Assembly (NCBI GenBank): GCA_013203545.1
Contig: JABMQA010001112.1
Span: 1-6,241 of the forward strand
Source of the DNA: Bacteroidota bacterium
Lineage (GTDB): Bacteria > Bacteroidota > Bacteroidia > Bacteroidales > 4484-276
Length of the DNA: 6,241 nucleotides
Reading direction: 5' to 3'
Shown: positions 1 to 6,241 of the stretch, piece after piece
Position numbering within the stretch: the first letter of the stretch is position 1
Layout of the letters: each line of letters starts with the position of its first letter
Program-made: the position numbers and the translations under genes
Notes under the pieces: model-generated
Database searches by the model: none
What the model saw: only the letters and a program-made list of their open reading frames with translations
Told to the model about the DNA's origin: nothing

Positions 1-2454
1 ATGCCGCTGAATGGTGGCCTTAACCAGGTGAACATGAACGACATCGAGTCGATGCAGGTACTTAAAGATGCCTCGGCAACAGCCATTTATGGCGCCAGGG
101 GAGCCAATGGGGTTGTGATCATTACCACAAAAAGTGGAAAAAGCGGCAAACCATCCCTTAATTTTGATTTTTATACAGGGATTGCCTCACCAACCGATAT
201 GGTGAAGGTACTCAATGCCGAACAATTTGCCACATTGAATAATGAAATGCTGACCAACGGAGGCCTTGTACCCAACCCTGATTTTGCCAACCCATCCTCA
301 CTGGGCACAGGAACGGATTGGATGGATGCCTTTTTCAGAAATGGTATTGTAAGCAGTTATTCGCTTTCATATGCCGCCGGAAATGAAAAATCCAATGTAT
401 ATACTTCCTTGAACTATTTTAATCAGGAAGGTACAATAATCAGCACAGGGTACGAAAGGTACATATTTCAGTTTAATGCTGACACAAAGGTGAATGAATA
501 CCTTAAGTTTGGCAACAACTTTAAACTGAACCACGACATTAAAAAGTCCGGTGATATCAGTATTCAACGGGCGATGTTATCGCTGCCTACCCAACCCATT
601 TACCGGGAAAATGGCGACTACAGTGGGCCGATCGGTCAGCCAATTTATTCCGGTGATGTGGTTAATCCCATTGGAAAAGCCAACACAGTTCAAAACACTA
701 CGAAAGGATATAATTTTCAGGGTACTTTGTTTGGTGAACTTACCTTTTTGAAGGATTTTAAATTCAAGACATTATTTGGAGCTGAAGGCAACTTTTGGAA
801 GCCCCGTACCTGGGCTCCGGCTTATGATTGGGATTCGCATTCACAGCAGGAGGCCTATTTGTATGAAGGGGCCAACCAAAGTGTGACCCTATTGTGGGAT
901 AATACATTAACCTATGAGAAAAACTTTGCCAGCGGCCTCAACCTTCTTTCGATGGTGGGTACCAGTGCGCAGGAAAACAGGTACGAATACATGAACGGGT
1001 CCATTCAGAATTTCCCGAGTGATCTCACCCAAACATTGAACAATGGAGTGGATCAGGTGACATTAAACGGTAGCAATTCGGAGTGGTCGTTGTTCTCCTA
1101 TTTTGCAAGGGTTAATCTTAATTACCAGGCCAAATACTATCTCACCGCAACGGTAAGACGTGATGGATCATCCAGGTTTGGTGATGGAAACAAATGGGGG
1201 ACATTCCCATCCGTATCAGCAGCCTGGCGCATTTCAAATGAGGATTTTTTCAATGTTGGCTGGATAGATGATTTAAAAATCAGGGCAGGCTTTGGGGTAA
1301 CAGGAAACCAGAACATCGGGAACTATTCTTTCGCATCTACTTACAACACTTACCTCTATAATTTCAATGGCAATTTCGTTACGGCAGCAGTGCCAACGGT
1401 TTTGCCAAATCCCAATGTAAAATGGGAATCCCAGAAACAAATAAACATTGGTGTGGATATGGTTTTGCTGGATGAACGCGTGAATTTTTCTCTTGACGGA
1501 TACATCAAAAACACCGAAGATATGCTGGTACCGCAATCCGTTCCGGTTACTTCCGGTTACTCAGATATTTACGTCCCTTATGTAAATGCAGGTGAGATCA
1601 GAAACTCTGGAATTGAAGCCATTATCAGTACACGGAATATTGAAAACGAAAAATTCAGCTGGACTTCGGATCTGGTGATCTCATATAACAAAAACGAAGT
1701 AATTGATATCAACAGTGATGTGCCATTGACCACCGGCAGCATCGGGCTTAACTATAATTTGTCGCGGATACAAAACGGATACCCCGTCAATGTTTATTAC
1801 GGTTATGTGCAGGATGGTTTATTCCAGACCCAGGAAGAAATTGACAACGCAGCAGTACAGGTACCGGGCGATGCGCCAGGCAACAGCACTTCCCCAGGCG
1901 ACATCAGGTACAGGGATCTCAACAACGACGGCGTAATTAACGATGCCGACCGGGCCTTCATCGGCAATCCCAACCCCAATCTTATGTTCTCTTTCAACAA
2001 CACATTGACCTATGGTAATTTCAGTTTGAATATTTTCCTTCAGGGTGTGTATGGAAACCAGATTTTTAATGCCAACCGCATCTATACGGAAGGAATGGCA
2101 GTAACGACCAATCAGGCTGAATCTGCATTGGACAGGTGGACGGGTGCTGGCACAAGCAACACCGTGCCCCGCGCTGTTTATGGCGACCCGAACAATAACA
2201 GTCGTGCATCCACAAGGTTTATCGAAGACGGATCCTACCTCAGGTTGAAATCTGTTACACTTGCCTACGATTTTCCGGATAAGCTTTTTGGTAAGAAAAT
2301 CTTTAAGAACGCAAGAGTATACCTTTCCGGACAAAACCTATTCACCATCACCAACTATACGGGTTTCGATCCGGAAGTTTCAACAAGTGGCATAGATAAT
2401 AATCTTTACCCGGTAACGAGAACCATCTCCATCGGATTAAATATTGGAATTTAA
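1..2454 (+). CDS. susC: SusC-like TonB-dependent outer-membrane glycan transporter, 5' end outside the window
   Basis: This is the C-terminal 817 residues of a SusC/RagA-family TonB-dependent transporter, which imports oligosaccharides across the outer membrane in complex with its SusD partner. The frame is open from base 1, and the ATG there is the internal Met of the plug-domain stretch usually read as VDGMPL, not a start. The signal peptide, the carboxypeptidase-like regulatory domain, the TonB box and the first part of the plug, about 200 residues, lie upstream. Visible family marks are the end of the plug ([19 protein letters not shown], residues 13-31, then [13 protein letters not shown]), barrel motifs [11 protein letters not shown] (386-396) and [11 protein letters not shown] (402-412), an EF-hand-like loop at 639-650, [17 protein letters not shown] (743-759) and [18 protein letters not shown] (776-793). 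It ends at TAA 12 nt before the SusD-like gene. The last residue is Ile, whereas most barrels end in an aromatic residue. The symbol is a family label; substrate is inferred from the downstream GH66 gene. The family call is very secure. Confidence 0.96.
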   Translation: MPLNGGLNQVNMNDIESMQVLKDASATAIYGARGANGVVIITTKSGKSGKPSLNFDFYTGIASPTDMVKVLNAEQFATLNNEMLTNGGLVPNPDFANPSSLGTGTDWMDAFFRNGIVSSYSLSYAAGNEKSNVYTSLNYFNQEGTIISTGYERYIFQFNADTKVNEYLKFGNNFKLNHDIKKSGDISIQRAMLSLPTQPIYRENGDYSGPIGQPIYSGDVVNPIGKANTVQNTTKGYNFQGTLFGELTFLKDFKFKTLFGAEGNFWKPRTWAPAYDWDSHSQQEAYLYEGANQSVTLLWDNTLTYEKNFASGLNLLSMVGTSAQENRYEYMNGSIQNFPSDLTQTLNNGVDQVTLNGSNSEWSLFSYFARVNLNYQAKYYLTATVRRDGSSRFGDGNKWGTFPSVSAAWRISNEDFFNVGWIDDLKIRAGFGVTGNQNIGNYSFASTYNTYLYNFNGNFVTAAVPTVLPNPNVKWESQKQINIGVDMVLLDERVNFSLDGYIKNTEDMLVPQSVPVTSGYSDIYVPYVNAGEIRNSGIEAIISTRNIENEKFSWTSDLVISYNKNEVIDINSDVPLTTGSIGLNYNLSRIQNGYPVNVYYGYVQDGLFQTQEEIDNAAVQVPGDAPGNSTSPGDIRYRDLNNDGVINDADRAFIGNPNPNLMFSFNNTLTYGNFSLNIFLQGVYGNQIFNANRIYTEGMAVTTNQAESALDRWTGAGTSNTVPRAVYGDPNNNSRASTRFIEDGSYLRLKSVTLAYDFPDKLFGKKIFKNARVYLSGQNLFTITNYTGFDPEVSTSGIDNNLYPVTRTISIGLNIGI

Positions 2455-2466
2455 ACACACGAAATC

Positions 2467-3945
2467 ATGAAAATAATAAAAAACATAGCTTTTATAATTG
2501 TTTTGCTGATCACGACGAATTGTTCAAAGGATTACCTGGACAAAGTACCGCCCGACAGCATCAATACCGCAAATTATCCCACCAACGAAAAAGAGCTGAT
2601 CACAGTTGTAAATGGCGCCTACCAGCCATTACAGTGGCCAAAGCTTTATAACATGAGGATGTGGACATCCGATATCATGGCCGGCAACAGCATTGTTGGA
2701 GCCGGTGGTGGTTCCGATGGCATCGAAACCCAGGACATGGCCAATTTTGTTACCGCAACTGATAACGCAGGTGTACTCGACCTTTGGAGAGGCCCCTGGC
2801 CGGGAATCCTGATGTCCAATATCGTCCTTGATGTGGCGCCATCACTGGAAATAGAAGAATCCATAAAAAACCGCTCGATGGGTGAGGCCTATTTTTTACG
2901 CGCACACTACTATTTTATCCTGGTGAGGTATTTTGGGGATGTCCCTTTGATAATCAAGCCGGGAACAGTCGATACAGACTTATTTCCTGCAAGGGTTTCC
3001 AAAGTGCTGGTTTATGATCAGATTATAAGCGATCTTGAACAGGCTATTTCGCTCTTACCGGAAAAGAGTACCTATACCGGCGATGATCTGGGCCGTGCCA
3101 ACAAAGGAGCTGCCCTGGGACTATTGGCCAAGGTAAACCTTACCCTGGGATACTGGAGCGAAGTAGTGACCCTTACATCCCAGATCGAAGCAATGGGATT
3201 TGACCTGAATGAACATTATGCTGATAATTTTAATCCTGCTGCTGAAAATTCAATCGAATCCTTGTTCGAGGTACAATATGCCGGCGATGGCGGGTACAAT
3301 TTCTGGAGTAATGAAAACCAGGCCAGCTGGACCAGCCCGTTTATGGGGCCCAGAGGTTCGGGGTTTGTTGGCGGAGCCTATGGATGGAACCAGCCCACAC
3401 AGGAATTTATGGATTCATATGAACAGGATGACCTGCGCAAAGATGTAACTGCCCTTTATGAAGGGGGACCTGATTTTGATGGGAATACCTACACAGCCTC
3501 CTATTCATTAACAGGTTTTAACTGTAGGAAATTCCTGGTACCATTAAGCGTTTCGGCATCATACGATAACAGCCCGCTCAATTTTCCGGTTTTACGTTTT
3601 GCTGATGTATTGCTGATGAAGGCTGAGGCATTGAATGAATTAGGGCAGACCGGCGAAGCCGAAACCCCATTGAACAAGGTAAGAATCCGTGCAGGGTTGT
3701 CGGAGATTACATCTGGTTTGAATCAGGCATCCTTCAGAGATGCAGTACTTCATGAACGAAGAATGGAACTGGCTTTCGAAGGTCAGCGGTGGTTCGATAT
3801 GATCAGGGTAAATAATGGTCAGTATGCACTCGATTTCCTTCATTCGATTGGCAAAACAAATGCAACCGAAAAACATTTGCTGTTCCCGATCCCCCAGATT
3901 GAAATTGATAGAAATCCAAGTTTAATTCAGAATCCCGGATATTAA
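2467..3945 (+). CDS. susD: SusD-like (RagB/SusD) surface glycan-binding lipoprotein
   Basis: This complete 492-residue protein is the SusD-family lipoprotein that caps the SusC barrel on the cell surface and hands glycan to it. It opens with a lipoprotein signal peptide (two Lys, a hydrophobic run at about residues 7-15, lipid-acceptor Cys19 followed by SKDYLDK). Family marks in order are GEAYFLRAHYYFILVRYFGD (139-158), a TPR-like helix RANKGAALGLLAKVNLTLG (210-228), PVLRFADVLLMKAEALNELG (374-393), HERRMELAFEGQRWFDMIR (429-447) and the usual C-terminus FPIPQIEIDRNP...QNPGY (473-492). Length is in the normal family range. The start is the only in-frame ATG giving a full signal peptide; it lies 12 nt after the SusC stop with no Shine-Dalgarno sequence, as is common in Bacteroidota. 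The lipobox TTNC is loose: Thr at -3 and Asn at -1 instead of the common Leu and Gly/Ser/Ala. The glycan specificity cannot be read from this gene; dextran is inferred from context. Confidence 0.96.
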   Translation: MKIIKNIAFIIVLLITTNCSKDYLDKVPPDSINTANYPTNEKELITVVNGAYQPLQWPKLYNMRMWTSDIMAGNSIVGAGGGSDGIETQDMANFVTATDNAGVLDLWRGPWPGILMSNIVLDVAPSLEIEESIKNRSMGEAYFLRAHYYFILVRYFGDVPLIIKPGTVDTDLFPARVSKVLVYDQIISDLEQAISLLPEKSTYTGDDLGRANKGAALGLLAKVNLTLGYWSEVVTLTSQIEAMGFDLNEHYADNFNPAAENSIESLFEVQYAGDGGYNFWSNENQASWTSPFMGPRGSGFVGGAYGWNQPTQEFMDSYEQDDLRKDVTALYEGGPDFDGNTYTASYSLTGFNCRKFLVPLSVSASYDNSPLNFPVLRFADVLLMKAEALNELGQTGEAETPLNKVRIRAGLSEITSGLNQASFRDAVLHERRMELAFEGQRWFDMIRVNNGQYALDFLHSIGKTNATEKHLLFPIPQIEIDRNPSLIQNPGY

Positions 3946-3957
3946 AAATATGCTATT

Positions 3958-5430
3958 ATGAAAAAGTTAATGCTTAAAAATAAACTGTTTTACATCCTCC
4001 CGGTTTTACTGATTTTCGTTGCCATCTCCTGCAAGAAGGAGTACCTGGAAATTCCGGCTCAACAGGATGATGTGCTTTCCTTAACCAGCTCAAGTTCTAC
4101 TTTGGTGCTGGAAGAACAATTTGCTCAAAATCTGTTGGCTTTCAACTGGACTACAGGCACCAACCAGGGCACAAATTCAGCCATCAGCTATAAGCTGGAA
4201 ATGAAGAAGGATGGTGATGATTCATCCATACCGCTGGAATATGACCTGGGAAAGAATGTATTTTCTTTTACATTTGAATATGGAACACTCAACCACATTT
4301 TGCTGAATACTTTTGGTGTGGATCCCGGAACTGCCCAGGTTATGGAGGTAAAAATAACGGCCACAGTAGCAAGTGAGGGTGTTGCACCACAGGTCGCAGC
4401 TACAAAAGTTACTATTACGCCTTACAAACCTCTTTCGGCGGAATTGTATATCATCGGAAGTGCCACACCGGCCGGCTGGGATATTGCAAACGCCATTGAG
4501 ATGACACCCTCCACATCCGTGTTGGCCACATTCGTCTATCAGGGGCAACTGGCAGCAGGTACATTCAAATTTCCTGTAAACCGGGATACCTGTTGGTGCC
4601 AGGATTTTTATACGCGTAACCCGGCAGATTCCACGATGATGGTATTTAACGAAGGCGGAAGCGGAGAAGACCTGCAGTGGGAAATTTATGAAAGCGGGCA
4701 ATATACAATTACCGTCAATCTTATAAATCTTACCATTTTAATCGAATCCACCCTTTCACCTCCGTTCTCCATGCTATGGATGGTTGGTGATGCTTCACCA
4801 AGTGGATGGGATATTGATACACCACAACCATTCACGCAAAGTGAAGAAGATCCGTTTATTTTCACCTATGAGGCGAATTTTACACCCGGTGAGTTTAAGA
4901 TTTTTGCAGGCCCTCTGGGCGACTGGTGTGGCGAATGGTACAGGCCGCCGGTGAATGGTCAGGATCTGACATCCAATGAAGTTGAACAAAATTCAGGGTG
5001 CGATCTTGATAATAAATGGCTGGTTACCACCGAAAACGAGGGTAGGTATAAAGTAACATTAAATACCATGGACAATACCATACAGTTTGATCCGATTACG
5101 CTCTACCTGATTGGTGACGGGGGCCCCAACGGATGGAATATTGCCGATCCGGAGCCCATGACATATGTAGATGGCTATTTCATTTTCAACGGTGAGCTTG
5201 GTGCCGATAATCCAACCGGAGAGTTTAAGATCTCCAAATTTGAGGGCGACTGGTGCGATGGTGACTGGGTAAATGCAGCCACACCTGACCAATCCCTCTT
5301 GAATACGGAATACATCATAACACATGGATGTGAAGGGCCGGATAACAAATGGAGGCTGGCAGAGGGTGATGCCGGTACCTGGGAAATTACCATTAATCTG
5401 GATGAGGGGGTGATGACTATCTTGAAGTAG
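3958..5430 (+). CDS. SusE/SusF-like outer-membrane lipoprotein with three carbohydrate-binding-type repeats
   Basis: This complete 490-residue lipoprotein probably binds alpha-glucan on the outside of the outer membrane and helps the SusC-SusD pair gather substrate. The signal peptide ends in a good lipobox (AISC, Cys25), followed by KKEYLEIP. Residues of about 40-155 resemble the SusE N-terminal domain (LTSSSSTLVLEE, then an Ig-like beta-rich segment). Three repeats follow at about 160-264, 270-378 and 380-490. Each starts with an I/V-G-x(4)-P-x-GW motif (Trp174, Trp284, Trp393) and has an FK motif (Lys204, Lys314, Lys424). Aligned aromatics follow at 213/323/432, 217/327/437 and 241/354/465. 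From family knowledge, SusE has two such modules in about 390 residues and SusF three in about 485, so the architecture is SusF-like while the N-terminal domain is SusE-like. The start ATG is 12 nt after the SusD stop, pointing to co-transcription. Binding activity and dextran preference are inference. Confidence 0.88.
   Translation: MKKLMLKNKLFYILPVLLIFVAISCKKEYLEIPAQQDDVLSLTSSSSTLVLEEQFAQNLLAFNWTTGTNQGTNSAISYKLEMKKDGDDSSIPLEYDLGKNVFSFTFEYGTLNHILLNTFGVDPGTAQVMEVKITATVASEGVAPQVAATKVTITPYKPLSAELYIIGSATPAGWDIANAIEMTPSTSVLATFVYQGQLAAGTFKFPVNRDTCWCQDFYTRNPADSTMMVFNEGGSGEDLQWEIYESGQYTITVNLINLTILIESTLSPPFSMLWMVGDASPSGWDIDTPQPFTQSEEDPFIFTYEANFTPGEFKIFAGPLGDWCGEWYRPPVNGQDLTSNEVEQNSGCDLDNKWLVTTENEGRYKVTLNTMDNTIQFDPITLYLIGDGGPNGWNIADPEPMTYVDGYFIFNGELGADNPTGEFKISKFEGDWCDGDWVNAATPDQSLLNTEYIITHGCEGPDNKWRLAEGDAGTWEITINLDEGVMTILK
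4438..5427 (+). repeat. Three tandem, diverged coding repeats of about 330 bp (starch-binding-like modules)
   Basis: The SusE/F-like gene contains a threefold internal repeat with a period of 109-110 codons, measured between the GW tryptophans at residues 174, 284 and 393. Repeats 2 and 3 are closest: both read GEFKI, then GDWC, then a second Trp, then GC...DNKW. They share short identical DNA runs, gagtttaagat (4891 and 5221, exactly 330 bp apart) and gggcgactggtg (4917 and 5244). Repeat 1 is more diverged: TFKF replaces EFKI, CWC replaces DWC, and the second conserved Cys is absent. This suggests that repeats 2 and 3 came from a later duplication than repeat 1, which is inference from a comparison by eye. 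Confidence 0.8.
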
Positions 5431-5456
5431 TGTCTGTCAATACAGCCAGTTCTCAC

Positions 5457-5637
5457 AATAAGAAGAGGCTGTCTCAAAAGTCTCCGTGTTCCTCTGTGGC
5501 TTCTTAGTGTAACTTTGTGTCTAGCTCGCAAAAAGTTGTTACACAGAGGATCACAAAGAAGCCACAAAGTTGCACAAAGCAAGAAAATCGGAGAAATGTA
5601 CAATAATCTTAACTTTTGAAACAGCCTCGGTCTTATT
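5457..5637. repeat. Large imperfect palindrome (about 181 nt) between the SusE/F-like and GH66 genes
   Basis: The outer arms are 5465-5481 (gaggctgtctcaaaagt) and 5612-5628 (acttttgaaacagcctc), inverted repeats matching at 16 of 17 positions. Pairing extends outward between aataaga (5457-5463) and tcttatt (5631-5637). Inside, tctccg (5481-5486) can pair with cggaga (5589-5594), the 11-nt tgtggcttctt (5495-5505) pairs perfectly with 5556-5566, and gtgtaac (5507-5513) pairs with gttacac (5538-5544). The right arm has an unpaired stretch at 5595-5611. There is no coding potential, and no clear target-site duplication is visible at either boundary. No T-run follows the stem on either strand, so it is not a textbook intrinsic terminator, though a transcript through it would fold strongly. 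It could be a MITE-like element with transposon-type terminal inverted repeats, a dispersed intergenic repeat, or an attenuator/mRNA-stability element between the upstream operon and GH66. Its outer arms resemble insertion-sequence ends as I remember them; the family is not identified. Confidence 0.75.
5482..5579. repeat. Helically phased heptamer arrays, CTTTGTG-like in the left arm and CACAAAG in the right
   Basis: In the right arm, CACAGAG starts at 5542 and exact CACAAAG copies start at 5552, 5563 and 5573, giving spacings of 10, 11 and 10 bp. In the left arm the reverse-complement heptamer appears as CTCCGTG (5482), CTCTGTG (5492), CTTAGTG (5503) and exact CTTTGTG (5513), again spaced 10, 11 and 10 bp. 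The units therefore sit about one DNA helical turn apart, on the same face, in both arms. The left copies carry 0 to 2 mismatches. Comparable CTCTGTG/CTTTGTG strings are familiar to me from intergenic regions of environmental bacterial genomes, but I know of no assigned function. Protein binding is speculation. Confidence 0.7.
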
Positions 5638-5712
5638 AAAAAAATTACTTCCCGGAGTGGCACTGAGCAAACTTAAAGCACTATCAATGAAATTTTATTC
5701 GTTCTACATTAC

Positions 5713-5720
5713 TATATTTG
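5713..5720 (+). promoter_or_regulatory. Candidate Bacteroidota promoter -7 element for the GH66 gene
   Basis: The octamer TATATTTG fits the Bacteroidota sigma-ABfr -7 consensus TAnnTTTG exactly and lies 22 nt before the GH66 start codon, which would leave a very short 5' leader. The expected -33 TTTG/TTG element is not clear: the region about 20 nt upstream (5687-5701) is AT-rich but lacks a TTG. It lies downstream of the palindrome, so it could give GH66 its own transcription apart from the susCDE transcript. The call rests on one motif in AT-rich DNA. The stretch between the palindrome and this motif (5638-5712) shows no gene and no other clear signal. Confidence 0.45.
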
Positions 5721-5742
5721 CTTTGAACATACGGATTAACCT

Positions 5743-6241
5743 ATGATGATCAATTATAAAAATATCATTTCTATTCTTCTGTCAGTAAAATTAGTGCTGC
5801 TTTTCAGTTGCAAAAAGGATGACGATTTCCATTATAATCCGGATGATGATGATGATGTGTTGGTTGAGATAACAACAGACCTGTGCCGGTATGATCCGGG
5901 GCAGGAGGTGGTATTTTCGGTTGATGCGGTTCCCGCAGATGTTATGATCAGGTATAAGTTTTTGGGCGGGGTCATTGGTGAAGAAAACCTGACCGCAAAT
6001 ACCTGGACCTGGTCGCCACCAACTGGTGATTTTAAAGGATACATGGTAGAATTGTACAGAACAGTGGACGGGATGGAAGAAAATGTTGGGACTGTAGGCG
6101 TGGATGTCTCTTCCGACTGGGCCAGATTCCCCAGATATGGTTTTCTCTCAGCTTTTGGAGATATAACATCCGATCAAACAAATGGTGTCATTAACAATCT
6201 CAAGGACTATCACATCAACGGCTTGCAATATTACGACTGGC
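5743..6241 (+). CDS. GH66-family lipoprotein (endo-dextranase or cycloisomaltooligosaccharide glucanotransferase), 3' end outside the window
   Basis: The first 166 codons of a gene running off the window. GH66 enzymes act on alpha-1,6-glucan: dextranases hydrolyse dextran to isomalto-oligosaccharides, and CITases make cyclic ones. A lipoprotein signal peptide (Lys6, hydrophobic 8-21, LFSC with Cys23) is followed by KKDDD and an acidic linker with five Asp (34-38, encoded by (GAT)5), resembling Bacteroidota lipoprotein export signals for surface display. Residues of about 39-119 form an Ig-like beta-rich domain, as in GH66 domain N. The family call rests on DVSSDWARFPRYGFLSAF (121-138) and YHINGLQYYDW (156-166), the start of the GH66 (beta/alpha)8 barrel. 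The catalytic Asp and Glu lie beyond the window, so activity and dextranase versus CITase cannot be decided. Two adjacent ATGs (5743 and 5746) could both serve as start; the first is used here. No Shine-Dalgarno is seen. It lies 312 nt after the SusE/F-like stop and probably has its own promoter. Confidence 0.85.
   Translation, partial: MMINYKNIISILLSVKLVLLFSCKKDDDFHYNPDDDDDVLVEITTDLCRYDPGQEVVFSVDAVPADVMIRYKFLGGVIGEENLTANTWTWSPPTGDFKGYMVELYRTVDGMEENVGTVGVDVSSDWARFPRYGFLSAFGDITSDQTNGVINNLKDYHINGLQYYDW

Noticed and set aside
1..3. ATG at base 1 as the true start of the SusC-like gene
   Set aside because: The sequence begins in the middle of the plug domain; signal peptide and N-terminal domain are missing and must lie upstream, so this Met is internal.
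1541..1560. Perfect 10-bp tandem duplication (ttccggttac twice) in the SusC-like gene
   Set aside because: It encodes the conserved SusC stretch VPVTSGY without a frame break, so it reflects codon coincidence and not a recent duplication.
1819..2334. A 171-codon open frame on the - strand inside the SusC-like gene
   Set aside because: It lies wholly within strongly conserved SusC coding sequence; its residues show no family pattern.
4222..4701. A 159-codon open frame on the - strand inside the SusE/F-like gene, rich in Cys
   Set aside because: It is a shadow of the + strand gene; the Cys come from the reverse reading of common sense-strand codons, and there is no start context or domain.
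5434..5445. Small hairpin (ctgt-caat-acag) just after the SusE/F-like stop codon
   Set aside because: A 4-bp stem is too short to mean anything and no T-run follows it.
5465..5628. The palindrome as a Rho-independent terminator
   Set aside because: The stem is long and interrupted and no run of T follows it on either strand, so a classical intrinsic terminator is not supported, though other effects on transcription remain possible.
5175..5663. A 162-codon open frame on the - strand covering the end of the SusE/F-like gene and the palindrome
   Set aside because: It overlaps a well-supported gene on the other strand, has no recognisable domain, and part of it is made of the palindrome and heptamer repeats.

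Overview
The window comes from a member of the Bacteroidota (Bacteroidetes). It holds the core of a polysaccharide utilization locus (PUL) read entirely on the + strand. The evidence is a SusC-type TonB-dependent transporter followed by a SusD-type lipoprotein, a pair essentially confined to this phylum. Three lipoprotein signal peptides, A-rich start regions without Shine-Dalgarno sequences and a TAnnTTTG-type promoter agree with this. The genus cannot be told from the sequence. An environmental or gut Bacteroidales or related lineage is plausible but only a guess.

Layout. Bases 1-2454 are the last 817 codons of a SusC-like outer-membrane transporter, whose start lies before the window. Bases 2467-3945 are a complete SusD-like surface glycan-binding lipoprotein. 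Bases 3958-5430 are a complete SusE/SusF-like lipoprotein with a SusE-type N-terminal domain and three tandem carbohydrate-binding-type repeats. The gaps between these genes are both 12 nt, so they are almost certainly one transcript. Bases 5431-5742 are a 312-nt intergenic region. It holds a large imperfect palindrome (5457-5637) with helically phased CTTTGTG/CACAAAG heptamers in both arms, and then a probable promoter. Bases 5743-6241 are the first 166 codons of a fourth lipoprotein, cut by the window end, whose sequence matches the start of a glycoside hydrolase family 66 (GH66) enzyme: an endo-dextranase or a cycloisomaltooligosaccharide glucanotransferase.

How the parts work together. 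The SusE/F-like and SusD-like lipoproteins would capture an alpha-glucan at the cell surface. The GH66 enzyme would cut alpha-1,6-linked glucan (dextran), and the SusC-SusD complex would import the oligosaccharides using TonB energy. The order susC-susD-susE/F-GH66 is, from memory, that of the dextran PUL of Bacteroides thetaiotaomicron (BT3090-BT3087), where a GH31 alpha-glucosidase follows. The best reading is therefore a dextran/isomalto-oligosaccharide PUL. The substrate call rests on the GH66 fragment; SusC and SusD alone would not reveal it.

The gene content is a recognisable system type, not a new one. The least explained element is the palindrome with phased heptamers. The cysteine-containing loops of the SusE/F-like repeats also deserve a look.
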